From: Porphyromonadaceae bacterium UBA7141
GTDB taxonomy: Bacteria > Bacteroidota > Bacteroidia > Bacteroidales > Muribaculaceae
Length of the DNA stretch: 27,403 nt
Assembly: GCA_002491945.1 (NCBI GenBank)
Contig: DKWX01000061.1
Coordinates: 1-27,403 of the forward strand
Reading direction: 5' to 3'
Shown in pieces: positions 16,083 to 24,433 of this stretch (position 1 is the first letter of the stretch; each line of letters begins with the position of its first letter). Under the pieces are notes generated by a model that searched no databases, had not been told where the DNA came from, and worked only from the letters and a program-made list of their open reading frames with translations. Made by a program: the position numbers and the translations under genes.

Positions 16083-16481
16083 TCATGAGCATCCAAGAGT
16101 GGATAGCAGCTCTTCATACCCCTGACGAAAGTAATAGCGCGAATAGTCGCCGGGGCGAATCACCTCGCCGTCGGCAATCACGACATCCATATCGATTGGC
16201 ACTCGTCCGCGCTTTCTGGCTTCGGCATTGCGCCCGGCCATCACCTCACCGGCCTTAAGCATAGTCTGGAGAGTCGGCAAGTCGCCATCGAAGTCGATGC
16301 TGACCACTGCATTCAGATAATGCGGTTTATGTGCCGAGGGGGATGAGGATATGGCCGCCGTTTCATAGGGTGTGCTGCAATAGGCTGCAGCGCATATCTC
16401 AGATAGGAAATCAATGGCATGACGCAGGTGCGCCTCGCGGTCGCCGTCGTTGCTGCCGAGTCCGATGAAGCAATGTATCAT
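16083..16481 (-). CDS. folK: Short HPPK-type 6-hydroxymethyl-dihydropterin pyrophosphokinase
   Basis: A 132-residue cytoplasmic enzyme of folate synthesis that transfers pyrophosphate from ATP to 6-hydroxymethyl-7,8-dihydropterin. The N-terminal FIGLGSNDGDREAHL (5-19) and KRGRVPIDMDVVIADGE, with the metal-binding D-x-D (IDMDV), are the HPPK signatures. It is about 25-30 residues shorter than E. coli FolK and ends in YFRQGYEELL instead of the usual HPR-containing segment, a short form that I believe is normal in Bacteroidales. Convergent with GH97; no folate neighbours are present. Reduced activity or another pterin-like role cannot be excluded. Confidence 0.8.
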   Translation of the reverse strand: MIHCFIGLGSNDGDREAHLRHAIDFLSEICAAAYCSTPYETAAISSSPSAHKPHYLNAVVSIDFDGDLPTLQTMLKAGEVMAGRNAEARKRGRVPIDMDVVIADGEVIRPGDYSRYYFRQGYEELLSTLGCS

Positions 16482-16720
16482 GGGAGTTGTATCTGGGTTA
16501 GATATAAAGTGGAAAGGGGGGCGGGGAGAATCTTACAGATGTAGATTTGATGCGGAATCTGCAAATGAAGAGGGTAGTGGGGTCGGGAAATCCGGGGATA
16601 GTTGAAATCGAGGAACGTACCCGGCGGATAAGGCAGGGAAATATTCACAGGATGGACAACGAGGTAAGGAATTGAGTAAATTTGAGAATTCTGAAGATAG
16701 ATAGAAAGAGTAGTGATTTG

Positions 16721-16759
16721 AAAAGAGGAAGAGTGTGTTTGTGATAAACACACTCTTCC
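16721..16759 (-). terminator. Hairpin terminator after the metallophosphoesterase gene
   Basis: GGAAGAGTGTGTTT (16727-16740) pairs perfectly with 16746-16759 around the loop GTGAT. On the minus strand TCTTTTC follows the stem. It lies 130 bases past the stop, beyond the tandem repeats. The T-run is short, but the 14-bp stem is strong. Confidence 0.6.
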
Positions 16760-16807
16760 GTATTTATTTATCGGTGGTGATTTCTGTATTTGCATACTTG
16801 TCGAAGC

Positions 16808-16857
16808 ATAGGTAAGTGCTAAAATTTAACCGATAGGTAAGTGCTGAAATTTAACCG
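16808..16857 (+). repeat. Two tandem 25-bp units of the GTAAGTG family
   Basis: Two head-to-tail copies (16808-16832 and 16833-16857) differ at one base. Each begins ATAGGTAAGTGCT and ends AAATTTAACCG. The same core, with a 25-base period, occurs upstream of dnaK. Confidence 0.85.
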
Positions 16858-16888
16858 ATAGCAAATTAAAGGGAATCTCCTCAAATCT

Positions 16889-18124
16889 TTAAATTTCCTT
16901 CTTGCGGAGTGTCAGAATTGTGATTTCGGGTGTGGCGCCGATTCTGAACGGCATTCCGACCTCGCCGGCTCCGATATTGACGTAAATCTTCAATGTCTCA
17001 CCATCAGGATTCTGCTTTTCATAGAGACCTCCCCATTGTTCGTAGCGCAGTGCCGACGGACTCCATTTCCATGGGCCAAGTCTGAAGACGGTCTGCATGG
17101 CGTGAGTGTGACCTGCAAGAGAGAGGTCGATGTTGCTGATCCTTGTCACCTCCCGACGCCAGTGCTCTGGATTGTGGGTCAGGAGAATCTTGAAGCGGTT
17201 GTCGTTGAGGTTGTAGACACTGTCGCGGCTAAGAGGATAGGCGTCGATAAGATGGCCATACTGGTAAAATGGGGGTTCACCCCAGTTTTCCACTCCGATA
17301 AGCTGAATGGTGTCATTCCCGCGTATCAATTGAGTCCGCTCATTATTGAGCATATGCCAGCCAATCTGTCGTTCCCAGTTTTTGAGCAATTGCAGATTCT
17401 CACGTTTGTCGGCCTCCGACGGCCAGTCGACATAGTCGCCGTAGTCATGATTGCCGAGTATGGAATATACGCCGTCGGGGGCCTCAAGCCGCGACAGAGT
17501 GCGGAGGAATGGCGCGAGCTCGCTCGACTGGCGGTTGACGATATCGCCGGTAAAGAAAATCACATCCGGTTTCAGGGCATTCACAGAGTCAACGAGAGTC
17601 TGTATAAAGGAGGTGTCGTCGCCCCATGTGCCTGTATGCAGGTCGGAAATCTGAGCAATCCGATATCCGTCGAAAGCGTCGGGGACACGTGGACTGACCA
17701 CATCCACATCCACATCCACCACCTCGATCTGGCGGCGAGTCACGGCGGCTCCCCACCACATTGATATGAATACCAGGCAGGCCACCGGGAGTCCGGCAAA
17801 CAAGCCGAGTCTCACTCCTTTTGATTTCCATAACCCGGGTATCTGTCCTATCAGCGAGAATAGGCAGAACAGCGTTTTGGGTATCAGAATAGACAGATAA
17901 CTGTAGATGCCCCACATCTGAAAGAGAATTCCGGAGTCGGAGTCACGGCGGGGCATAAGCATGCAGACTGCGATAAATATCCAGCATATTACGGCAAAAA
18001 TACCGTAAGTAAGGGCTACAATCGGGCGGCGTGGGAAGTTGCGCCTCAGATCGAAGTAGATATAAATGTCGGTCGCTATGGAGAGGATGCAGAGCGACAG
18101 AGCCATAAGCAAAGGTATTCGCAT
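16889..18124 (-). CDS. Membrane-anchored metallophosphoesterase
   Basis: A 411-residue protein with about four N-terminal membrane helices (roughly 4-22, 35-57, 70-94, 105-127) and a calcineurin-like phosphoesterase domain. The dinuclear metal motifs are all present: DLH (D161, H163), GDIVN (D194), GNHD (N225, H226), H317 in LTHNPE, and GHTH (H339, H341). It resembles the YaeI/YpbG-like group, some of which act on phospholipid or UDP-diacylglucosamine-like substrates at the membrane; the substrate here is unknown. A short DVDVDV run at 137-142 comes from a CCACAT microrepeat at about 17701-17720. It follows the acyltransferase gene after 206 bases, with a hairpin in between. Confidence 0.88.
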   Translation of the reverse strand: MRIPLLMALSLCILSIATDIYIYFDLRRNFPRRPIVALTYGIFAVICWIFIAVCMLMPRRDSDSGILFQMWGIYSYLSILIPKTLFCLFSLIGQIPGLWKSKGVRLGLFAGLPVACLVFISMWWGAAVTRRQIEVVDVDVDVVSPRVPDAFDGYRIAQISDLHTGTWGDDTSFIQTLVDSVNALKPDVIFFTGDIVNRQSSELAPFLRTLSRLEAPDGVYSILGNHDYGDYVDWPSEADKRENLQLLKNWERQIGWHMLNNERTQLIRGNDTIQLIGVENWGEPPFYQYGHLIDAYPLSRDSVYNLNDNRFKILLTHNPEHWRREVTRISNIDLSLAGHTHAMQTVFRLGPWKWSPSALRYEQWGGLYEKQNPDGETLKIYVNIGAGEVGMPFRIGATPEITILTLRKKEI

Positions 18125-18232
18125 AATTTTCTACTGGTTAAGAAGTCAGGATAAAGGAGAGAGTGCTCTACAGGAAGCCGCGGCGCCGGACGCACCGTGG
18201 CATTGCGAAAAGCGAGAAGAGGGGGATATGCA

Positions 18233-18267
18233 GACTGCCGCCCGGCACTTCCGTAATCGCGGCAGTC
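18233..18267. other. Hairpin between acyltransferase and metallophosphoesterase genes
   Basis: GACTGCCGC (18233-18241) pairs perfectly with GCGGCAGTC (18259-18267), loop 17 bases. No T-run follows on either strand. It lies 64 bases past the acyltransferase stop and may stabilise that 3' end or weakly terminate. Confidence 0.4.
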
Positions 18268-18330
18268 CGGAATAAGAGGATTGTGACGGGGGTGCCGTTC
18301 CCGGCCTCCAGTGCAGAGGTGGAATCAGGT

Positions 18331-19503
18331 TCACTCGATTCCGCCGAGAATAGTGCGGAGCTTGTTTTTAAGGGGATTGGCATACATGGTGAGCATCATT
18401 GTCATCATATAGTCCCGTTCTTCCGGCGTGATGTCGGAGAGGTCAACCTTGTCGAGCTGTGAGTTGAAATAATCAAGCACTTCTGATTTGCGTTCCGGAG
18501 TGTAGCAGGCGCTGAAACGGTCGGTGTCGTGCAGGAGGTCGAACGCTATGTAATTGATGCGGAATATCATGTAGCTGCGGTGGATGGCCTGGTCGATTAT
18601 TTTTACCACATATTTGGCCGCAGTATTGATATCCTTGAAATTACCGATCTGGTCGAGTTTAGAGTTGATGCGCGGAGTGAGCTGGAAGTGCACCTTCCCT
18701 TTGAATTGCAGCAGTCCGGTCTCCATAGAGAAGAGGTCGTCGCGCTGCGACTTCCGGAAATCCGGATTTCTTCGGCGCATCAGGAACTCCCGGGCCTTCA
18801 GGTAGTCGTTGGGGTCATACTCATAGCTTATGGCCACAGGCATGAGGTTGATTTCCTTTAAACGCTCCATGAATGTTCCCTGTCCGGCCAGGGCAAGCAT
18901 CTTGACCAGAGATTCCTGGGTGTGGTCGGAAGAGTCCTTGGCGCGCCCCTCACGTTGTGCAATCCATACCGACTCCTTTTTCTCCAGCAGGCAATGATGT
19001 ATATAAGCCGAGAGCTTTTTAGCCGCGAGGAGTCCTTCACGCAGCCCCGTGTTGCGCTTCACGATAAAGCTCTTGTTAAGTCGCACAAGATCGCTGATCC
19101 AAGGGAAAATCAAAAGATTGTCGCCGATGGCCACCTCCGAAGTGGGCAGGTCGCGGCGCAGGAACGCCAGATTTAGAAATGAGGCATCAAGCACGATGTC
19201 GCGGTGATTGGTGATGAAAGTGTAGTTCATCGCCTGGTTCAGATGCTTTATTCCCCCTAAGGAGATGCCGGAAGTGGTGGTCTTTGCGAGCATTTCCAGA
19301 AAAGGGAACATCACCTGATGCTGGAAATCATATTTATTGTTGATTTTCAGAAGGTCGTCGATCAGAGCCGGAGTGTCTTCGGGGGGCATGGTATACTTCA
19401 CGGCGTGAAGGAATCCGGGTTCCTTCACGAGACGGGCCATAGTATCGTGAAATACAGAGTCGTCGAGCGGAGCGATATCTGAGAAATCTATGTCGGGAGT
19501 CAT
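18331..19503 (-). CDS. PlsC-like acyltransferase (1-acylglycerol-3-phosphate acyltransferase family)
   Basis: A 390-residue protein with a glycerolipid acyltransferase core. The catalytic histidine is probably H100 in ITNHRDIVLD (97-106); note HX5D spacing to D106, one longer than the classical HX4D. The second block, AQREGRAKD (182-190), corresponds to the substrate phosphate-binding EGTRS-like motif. The roughly 60-residue N-terminal segment and the long C-terminal region (about 225-390) are beyond the usual PlsC size of 240, so this belongs to a longer Bacteroidetes subgroup. No clear membrane helix is visible, so it probably binds the membrane peripherally. The substrate could be lysophosphatidate or an amino-acyl lipid precursor. 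A -7 element lies about 75 bases upstream. Confidence 0.85.
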   Translation of the reverse strand: MTPDIDFSDIAPLDDSVFHDTMARLVKEPGFLHAVKYTMPPEDTPALIDDLLKINNKYDFQHQVMFPFLEMLAKTTTSGISLGGIKHLNQAMNYTFITNHRDIVLDASFLNLAFLRRDLPTSEVAIGDNLLIFPWISDLVRLNKSFIVKRNTGLREGLLAAKKLSAYIHHCLLEKKESVWIAQREGRAKDSSDHTQESLVKMLALAGQGTFMERLKEINLMPVAISYEYDPNDYLKAREFLMRRRNPDFRKSQRDDLFSMETGLLQFKGKVHFQLTPRINSKLDQIGNFKDINTAAKYVVKIIDQAIHRSYMIFRINYIAFDLLHDTDRFSACYTPERKSEVLDYFNSQLDKVDLSDITPEERDYMMTMMLTMYANPLKNKLRTILGGIE

Positions 19504-19577
19504 GATAAACTAAACAATTTCGAGGTAACAGAGCCACTCTTCAAGAATAGGAAAAGTGGCAGAAGCCCATTACCCTG

Positions 19578-19585
19578 CAAATATA
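19578..19585 (-). promoter_or_regulatory. -7 element of the acyltransferase promoter
   Basis: On the minus strand TATATTTG matches TAnnTTTG exactly, 75 bases upstream of the ATG. No good -33 TTTG is at the usual spacing. The leader contains a short GCCACT/AGTGGC stem. Confidence 0.45.
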
Positions 19586-19666
19586 ACATTTTTGTGCGGG
19601 CAATAGACTATGTGCAATTTAAGATGGGGTGAAAAACTGTAAATAATTGTTAAGCATCGCCGTCAT

Positions 19667-20875
19667 TCATGATGTCGATGATGTGTAGCCGCGCCATTTT
19701 TCAATCAGTTCAGTCATGTCGGCCGGTAGCGGAGAGTCGAAGTCCATCTGTTGGCCGGTGACGGGGTGCACGAATCCCAGAGTCTTGGCATGAAGAGCCT
19801 GGCGCGGGCATGTGGCGAAGCAATTGTCGATAAACTGCCGGTACTTGGCGAATGTAGTGCCTTTCAGAATACGGTCGCCGCCGTAGCGGGCGTCGTTGAA
19901 GAGGGGGTGCCCCGTATGCTGCATGTGCACTCGAATCTGGTGCGTGCGTCCGGTCTCAAGCACACATTTCACCAGACTTACGTAGCCGAAATCCTCAAGC
20001 ACTTCAAAGTGGGTGACGGCGTGTTTGCCTATTTCGGGGTTATCGAATACGGCCATCTGGAGTTTATTGCGCGGATTGCGGGCGATGTTTCCTGTTATAG
20101 TGCCGCTTTTTTCAGGGAATGCACCCCATACGAGCGCCCGGTATTCGCGATGAGTCGTCTTGTGGAAGAATTGCAGGCCGAGATGAGTCTTTGCCTCCGG
20201 AGTCTTTGCCACAACGAGCAGTCCGCTCGTATCCTTGTCGATGCGGTGCACAAGTCCGAGTCGGGGATCAGACACATCATAGTCAGGATTGTCCTTGAAG
20301 TGCCAGGCCAAAGCGTTGACCAAAGTGCCTGAATAATTACCGTGGCCGGGATGTACCACAAGTCCGGCAGGCTTATTGACCACAAGCAGGGCGGCGTCTT
20401 CGTATACAATATCCAGCGGTATGTCTTCGGGAATGATTTCAAGCTCGTACCTGGGGCGGTCCATTACGATGCTCACCACATCGCCGGCCTTCACCTTATA
20501 TGAGGACTTAACGGGGCGGCCGTTGACCACAATGCAGTCGGCATCGGCGGCCTGCTGAATGCGGTTGCGCGAGGTTTTCTCCATGCGTGCCACAAGAAAC
20601 TTGTCGACGCGCAGCATCTTCTGCCCTTTGTCGGCCACGAAACGGAAATGTTCAAACATCTCCTTGCCGTCGGCTGTGACGAATAGAGGTTCTGCCGGTT
20701 CATCGCCGTCGCCGGCAATCGAATCGGAATCGAAGTCATCATCAGTCAGAAGACTGTAAGACTCATCGGCTTCAGATGCCGACATCGTGTCGGCATCAGG
20801 CCGGGTTGAAAAATCCTGCAGGCCGAGGCGCTGCTGCGGCTCCTCTTCGGGGCCGGGTGTGGAATTATCGTTCAT
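19667..20875 (-). CDS. rluD: RluD-type 23S rRNA pseudouridine synthase
   Basis: A 402-residue enzyme that isomerises uridines in helix 69 of 23S rRNA. After an acidic, disordered N-terminal extension of about 80 residues comes an S4 RNA-binding domain (about 88-135, RVDKFLVARM...GDVVSI). The catalytic domain follows, with HRIDKDTSG at 210-218, where D213 is the expected catalytic aspartate. Conserved KPAGLVVHPG (168-177) and RTHQIRVHM are also present. E. coli RluD is 326 residues, so the excess is the acidic extension. The ATG at 20875 is preferred; an upstream in-frame ATG at 20902 directly abuts the PASTA gene stop and would add nine hydrophobic residues. Last gene of the tgt-lptG-PASTA-rluD operon. 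Confidence 0.93.
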   Translation of the reverse strand: MNDNSTPGPEEEPQQRLGLQDFSTRPDADTMSASEADESYSLLTDDDFDSDSIAGDGDEPAEPLFVTADGKEMFEHFRFVADKGQKMLRVDKFLVARMEKTSRNRIQQAADADCIVVNGRPVKSSYKVKAGDVVSIVMDRPRYELEIIPEDIPLDIVYEDAALLVVNKPAGLVVHPGHGNYSGTLVNALAWHFKDNPDYDVSDPRLGLVHRIDKDTSGLLVVAKTPEAKTHLGLQFFHKTTHREYRALVWGAFPEKSGTITGNIARNPRNKLQMAVFDNPEIGKHAVTHFEVLEDFGYVSLVKCVLETGRTHQIRVHMQHTGHPLFNDARYGGDRILKGTTFAKYRQFIDNCFATCPRQALHAKTLGFVHPVTGQQMDFDSPLPADMTELIEKWRGYTSSTS

Positions 20876-20902
20876 CGTTAAAAACAGACACTTGACATCC
20901 AA

Positions 20903-21706
20903 TCAGAAGAACTCGATATTCTCTTCCGCTTCCCCTCCTGCCGATGATGACTGGGATGAAGAGGGGGCAGATTCGGAGGCGGAGGAAGAAGAGGCGGCCG
21001 GAGCAGTATAGTCCTGTCCGCCATCATTGTCATAGTCGGCGTCATATCCGCCGTCGTAGGTGCCTGAGCGAATGTTGGCCAACACCTCTTCGCCCATCAG
21101 CGAGTCGGTGATTTCGGCGAGACGCCCGTCATAGACCTGCATCACTATTCTGGCATTAACCGGCACCTTCTGCATCTTCTTGACCGTAGAGCCGTTGGCG
21201 GTGATTTTGGCTACACACTCATTGTCGCCCAGCACACGCACCACCTTGATGTTCTTGAACCCCAACTCCTGGAGTTTGGCCAATGCCGAGCGGTAGGAGA
21301 AGCTGCGCAGGGCGTCTTCGAGGGGATGATTGTCATCATCAATCACCACTTCCTTCGGATGCACGGCATTGATATAAAGAAAAATCTTGCGTCCGGGTTT
21401 TACGACCGAATTGGCTTTAGGAAACTGTTCGATTACGAATCCGGGCTTCACATCGTCCTTATACAGGGAGTCGCGGATGTCGACTTTGAACCCATGATCG
21501 TGCAGCACTTCGATGGCCTGCGTGTAGGTCATGTTCTCCACCCCCGGCACCTTGTCGGTCTGGCCGTGGCGAGTGAAGAGTGCGATTGAGAAATATACAA
21601 TCCAGATGCCTAATGCAGCCACGGCGAGTATGATTGTCAGATTTATGATTACCGGGTGGCGTGCGGCGAAGTTATTGTTGATAATCGGATTGGGTTTCTT
21701 CTTCAT
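20903..21706 (-). CDS. Membrane-anchored PASTA-domain protein
   Basis: A 267-residue protein with a short basic cytoplasmic tail, one membrane helix (about 18-44) and two PASTA-type repeats outside. The first (about 52-115) is clear: DKVPGVENMTYTQAIEVL...PKANSVVKPGRKI. The second (about 117-195) is more divergent. The last 50 residues are rich in Gly/Asp/Tyr and then Ser, a flexible tail. PASTA domains bind peptidoglycan or its precursors in Gram-positive kinases and PBPs, but here there is no kinase domain, so a structural or sensing role at the cell wall is the most that can be said. The start MKKKPNP at 21706 is chosen over an upstream ATG at 21829 that would overlap lptG. It is followed by rluD and preceded by lptG, in one operon. 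Confidence 0.85.
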   Translation of the reverse strand: MKKKPNPIINNNFAARHPVIINLTIILAVAALGIWIVYFSIALFTRHGQTDKVPGVENMTYTQAIEVLHDHGFKVDIRDSLYKDDVKPGFVIEQFPKANSVVKPGRKIFLYINAVHPKEVVIDDDNHPLEDALRSFSYRSALAKLQELGFKNIKVVRVLGDNECVAKITANGSTVKKMQKVPVNARIVMQVYDGRLAEITDSLMGEEVLANIRSGTYDGGYDADYDNDGGQDYTAPAASSSSASESAPSSSQSSSAGGEAEENIEFF

Positions 21707-21755
21707 ATGGAGGAAAAGTTGAGATTCATGTTGTGAGTGACGGAGATGGCAGTGG

Positions 21756-22916
21756 TCATCGTGCAGCCCTCTTGAAGAGATAGATGCCGATTGCAAGATA
21801 CACCACATTGGGAATCTCCATAGCCACAAAAGGAGATGTCAGGCCGTTGATGGCCAGCGAACTGGTGACGGTAGAGAATAGAATGTAGCTGAAACTCAGT
21901 GCGAGGCCGATGCCAATGTTGATTCCCATCCCCCCTTTGACCTTACGAGAGCTGAGCGACATACCGATAAGGGTGAGTATAAATGCGGCGGCAGTGGCGG
22001 CATATCGCTTTTCGCGTTCTATTTCGAAAGCCTTGATATTTGCCACACCGCGCATACGCTGTTTTTCGATATAGTCATTAAGCCGGGGGGTGGTGAGTGT
22101 CTCCTGATCGTTGGCCGCTATTAGGAAGTCTTTCGGTTCGATAGGGATCACACTGTCCAGACTTGAGCCAGTGGTCACAGTCTCCTTCATTCCGTCGAAA
22201 TTGCGTATCATATAGTCGGTCAGACGCCAGTGATATTGTCGGGTGGAATCGTAGTGGGCCAGACGTGCCGTAAGGCGGGAACGGATAGTCTTGTCATCGA
22301 AGCGGTCCATCGAGAATCGGTAGGCTGTCTTGTTGGCGTTTTCAAACCGATTGATGTACACCACATTTCCCGGAGATGCCATAAGCTGTATGTTGGATCC
22401 CGACTCGACGCTCTTGTTGCGTACGTACTTGTTGGTGTATGCTATTCGCGCGGTGTTGGTGGGAGGTATGATGTAGTTGCTCAGAGCGAAAGTCAGAGCT
22501 GCCAGCACCGCCGCCCCTATCATGTAGGGGCGCAATAGCCGTCGATAGCTTACGCCACTGGCCAGAATCGCTATGATTTCAGAGTTGCCGGCGAGTTTTG
22601 AGGTGAAGAAAATCACCGAAATAAAGACAAACAGAGGCGACAGCTGATTGGCGAAATACGGCAGGAATGAGGCGAAATAGTCGAAGAGCGTTTCGTTGAG
22701 GGGAGCTGTAAGGAAAGCATCGAGTTTCTCAGTGACGTCAAACATCGCGATCACGGCCAGAAACAGAATCGTGGCCATGAAGTATGTGCCCAGGAACTGC
22801 CGCAGTATATAGCGGTCAAGAATTGTAAACCTCCATACACGCCGCCAGGCCCCCTTCATGAGCCGGAAGGGGGACAGAAACATCGGTGGAATGTCGATTA
22901 TAGACTTCTTGCGCAT
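21756..22916 (-). CDS. LPS export permease of the LptF/LptG family
   Basis: A 386-residue inner membrane protein of the YjgP/YjgQ family, which with LptB drives lipopolysaccharide out of the inner membrane. The family start motif is DRYILRQFLGTYF (34-46). The layout is three helices (about 42-60, 86-106, 130-150), a periplasmic beta-jellyroll-like region (about 155-305), and three more helices (about 311-382). The N-terminus is about 30 residues longer than usual; in-frame ATGs at M12 or M20 (22859) may be the true start. It lies 48 bases after the tgt stop. Whether it is LptF or LptG cannot be told from sequence by eye. Confidence 0.9.
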   Translation of the reverse strand: MRKKSIIDIPPMFLSPFRLMKGAWRRVWRFTILDRYILRQFLGTYFMATILFLAVIAMFDVTEKLDAFLTAPLNETLFDYFASFLPYFANQLSPLFVFISVIFFTSKLAGNSEIIAILASGVSYRRLLRPYMIGAAVLAALTFALSNYIIPPTNTARIAYTNKYVRNKSVESGSNIQLMASPGNVVYINRFENANKTAYRFSMDRFDDKTIRSRLTARLAHYDSTRQYHWRLTDYMIRNFDGMKETVTTGSSLDSVIPIEPKDFLIAANDQETLTTPRLNDYIEKQRMRGVANIKAFEIEREKRYAATAAAFILTLIGMSLSSRKVKGGMGINIGIGLALSFSYILFSTVTSSLAINGLTSPFVAMEIPNVVYLAIGIYLFKRAAR

Positions 22917-22964
22917 ATCCTGAAGGTGGTTGGCGTGTGGAATCGGGTCAGAGAGAGGAGTGCG

Positions 22965-24095
22965 TCAGAGTCGGCGTGTGACGGCTTCGACCATCGCCGG
23001 CTTCCAGACAGCGAAATCACCGGCAATGATATGCCGGCGTGCCTCTCCGACGAGCCAGAGATAAAACGCCAGATTGTGGATCGATGCTATCTGCATGGCC
23101 AGCAGTTCGTTGCTCACGAACAGATGGCGCACATAAGCTTTTGAGTATGCCTCATCGACATATGATGCTCCCCCCTCGTCGAGAGGAGAGAAATCATCGG
23201 CCCATTTCTTGTTGCGCATATTCATAATGCCGTTGCGGGTGAACAGCATTCCGTTACGACCGTTGCGGGTAGGCATCACGCAGTCCATCATGTCCACTCC
23301 ACGGTCGATAGCCTCAAGGATGTTGGCCGGTGTGCCGACACCCATAAGATAGCGTGGCTTGTCGGCCGGGAGGATATCGTTGACCACCTCGATCATCTCA
23401 TACATCTTCTCCGTAGGTTCTCCCACAGCCAGACCGCCGATGGCGTTGCCATCGGCTCCGAAGTCGGCAACGGCCTTAGCCGCTTCACGGCGTAGGTCGG
23501 GATAGACACATCCCTGAACGATTGGGAAGTAAGCCTGTCGGTAGCCATATAGCCCCTCAGTGGCCTTATATCGGTCCCACCCGCGCTTAAGCCATCGCAT
23601 TGTGAGTCCGAGCGATTTCTTGGCATAGTCGTAGTCGGATGTGCCCGGCGGACATTCGTCAAGGGCCATCATAATGTCGGCTCCGATTATACGTTCTATG
23701 TCGACTACACCCTCAGGTGTGAAAAGATGTTTCGATCCGTCGATATGACTGCGGAAGTATGCCCCCTCTTCCTTGAGTTTGCGGTTGGCGGAAAGCGAGA
23801 ATACCTGAAATCCACCGGAATCCGTAAGTATAGGGCGGTCCCAGCCATTAAACTTATGCAGCCCTCCGGCTTGTCGCAGGATATCGAGACCGGGGCGCAG
23901 ATAGAGGTGATATGTATTGCCGAGAATGATTTTTGCGTCAATATCATCGCGGAGCTCACGGAAGTGTACACCTTTAACACTGCCCACCGTACCGACGGGC
24001 ATAAAAATAGGGGTCGGCACCATGCCGTGATCCGTAGAAATCATGCCGGCGCGGGCGTTGGTGCCCGGAGCCGTAGCTTCAACATTGAAATCCAT
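22965..24095 (-). CDS. tgt: tRNA-guanine transglycosylase lacking the zinc cysteines
   Basis: A 376-residue enzyme that exchanges guanine 34 for the queuosine precursor preQ1 in tRNAs with GUN anticodons. Key residues are D92 (TDSGGFQVFSL), D145 (DECPP), GGLAVGE (220-226) and the nucleophile region GVDMMDCVMPTRNGRNG (D268 the likely nucleophile). Unusually, the CxCxxC zinc motif expected at about 308-314 reads GGASYVD, so all three cysteines are gone, while the fourth ligand H340 (IHN) remains. There is no cysteine anywhere after C272. The flanking sequence (SPLDEGG, YSKAYVRHLF) aligns normally, so this is not a frameshift. It heads the operon tgt-lptG-PASTA-rluD, and a strong promoter lies almost on its ATG. 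Confidence 0.95.
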   Translation of the reverse strand: MDFNVEATAPGTNARAGMISTDHGMVPTPIFMPVGTVGSVKGVHFRELRDDIDAKIILGNTYHLYLRPGLDILRQAGGLHKFNGWDRPILTDSGGFQVFSLSANRKLKEEGAYFRSHIDGSKHLFTPEGVVDIERIIGADIMMALDECPPGTSDYDYAKKSLGLTMRWLKRGWDRYKATEGLYGYRQAYFPIVQGCVYPDLRREAAKAVADFGADGNAIGGLAVGEPTEKMYEMIEVVNDILPADKPRYLMGVGTPANILEAIDRGVDMMDCVMPTRNGRNGMLFTRNGIMNMRNKKWADDFSPLDEGGASYVDEAYSKAYVRHLFVSNELLAMQIASIHNLAFYLWLVGEARRHIIAGDFAVWKPAMVEAVTRRL

Positions 24096-24099
24096 ACTG

Positions 24100-24131
24100 C
24101 AAAATTAGCAAAATTTTCTTATTTGGGCAAA
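24100..24131 (-). promoter_or_regulatory. Promoter of the tgt operon
   Basis: On the minus strand TTTG (24131-24128), then 20 bases, then TAATTTTG (24107-24100) match the Bacteroidetes -33/-7 consensus at both elements. The -7 ends only four bases before the tgt ATG, which points to a leaderless or nearly leaderless transcript. Confidence 0.75.
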
Positions 24132-24433
24132 TTGACTGATTATCAGATGAATTCGGCGAGTGGCGGGTTCAAATCGTGTACTTTTGTAAAAGTTGGCTTC
24201 AAGCAGGGTGACTGATTTTGTTATTTTTGGCCGCAATTATGTTTTTTTAACAATATTCGATTGCCTATTTCTATCCTTACCTTCGACCTCTTCCTGCAAA
24301 AAAAGTTAATGCCGGGGGTCGCGGGGTTCGGTCAGTTTTGGGCCTGCAAGTGAAGAGAAGACTATGCGACAGAACCAAATGTCCAGAAGCCACAGTATTC
24401 AAATAAGATTGGGGGAGCAGACCTGGAGCCGGC

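Larger units (their letters stand above)
16482..16888. other. Non-coding region between the metallophosphoesterase gene and folK
   Basis: No supported gene. It contains two tandem 25-bp repeat units (16808-16857) and a 14-bp perfect hairpin (16727-16759). A frame open on the minus strand here is low in complexity and looks like chance. Confidence 0.6.

Noticed and set aside
16478..16795. A 105-codon minus-strand frame before folK
   Set aside because: Low-complexity translation rich in Ile, Pro, Ser and Tyr that runs through a perfect terminator-like hairpin; it looks like AT-rich non-coding DNA.
17701..17722. CCACAT microrepeat as a possible phase-variation tract
   Set aside because: Only about three 6-bp units, in frame inside the metallophosphoesterase gene, so gain or loss would not shift the frame.
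18146..18462. Overlapping frames on both strands between the acyltransferase and metallophosphoesterase genes
   Set aside because: They overlap the 3' end of the acyltransferase or a GC-rich hairpin, and none has a family-like sequence.
24150..24180. GGTTCAAATC resembling a tRNA T-loop
   Set aside because: The flanks do not form a T-stem and no acceptor or anticodon stem is found upstream.
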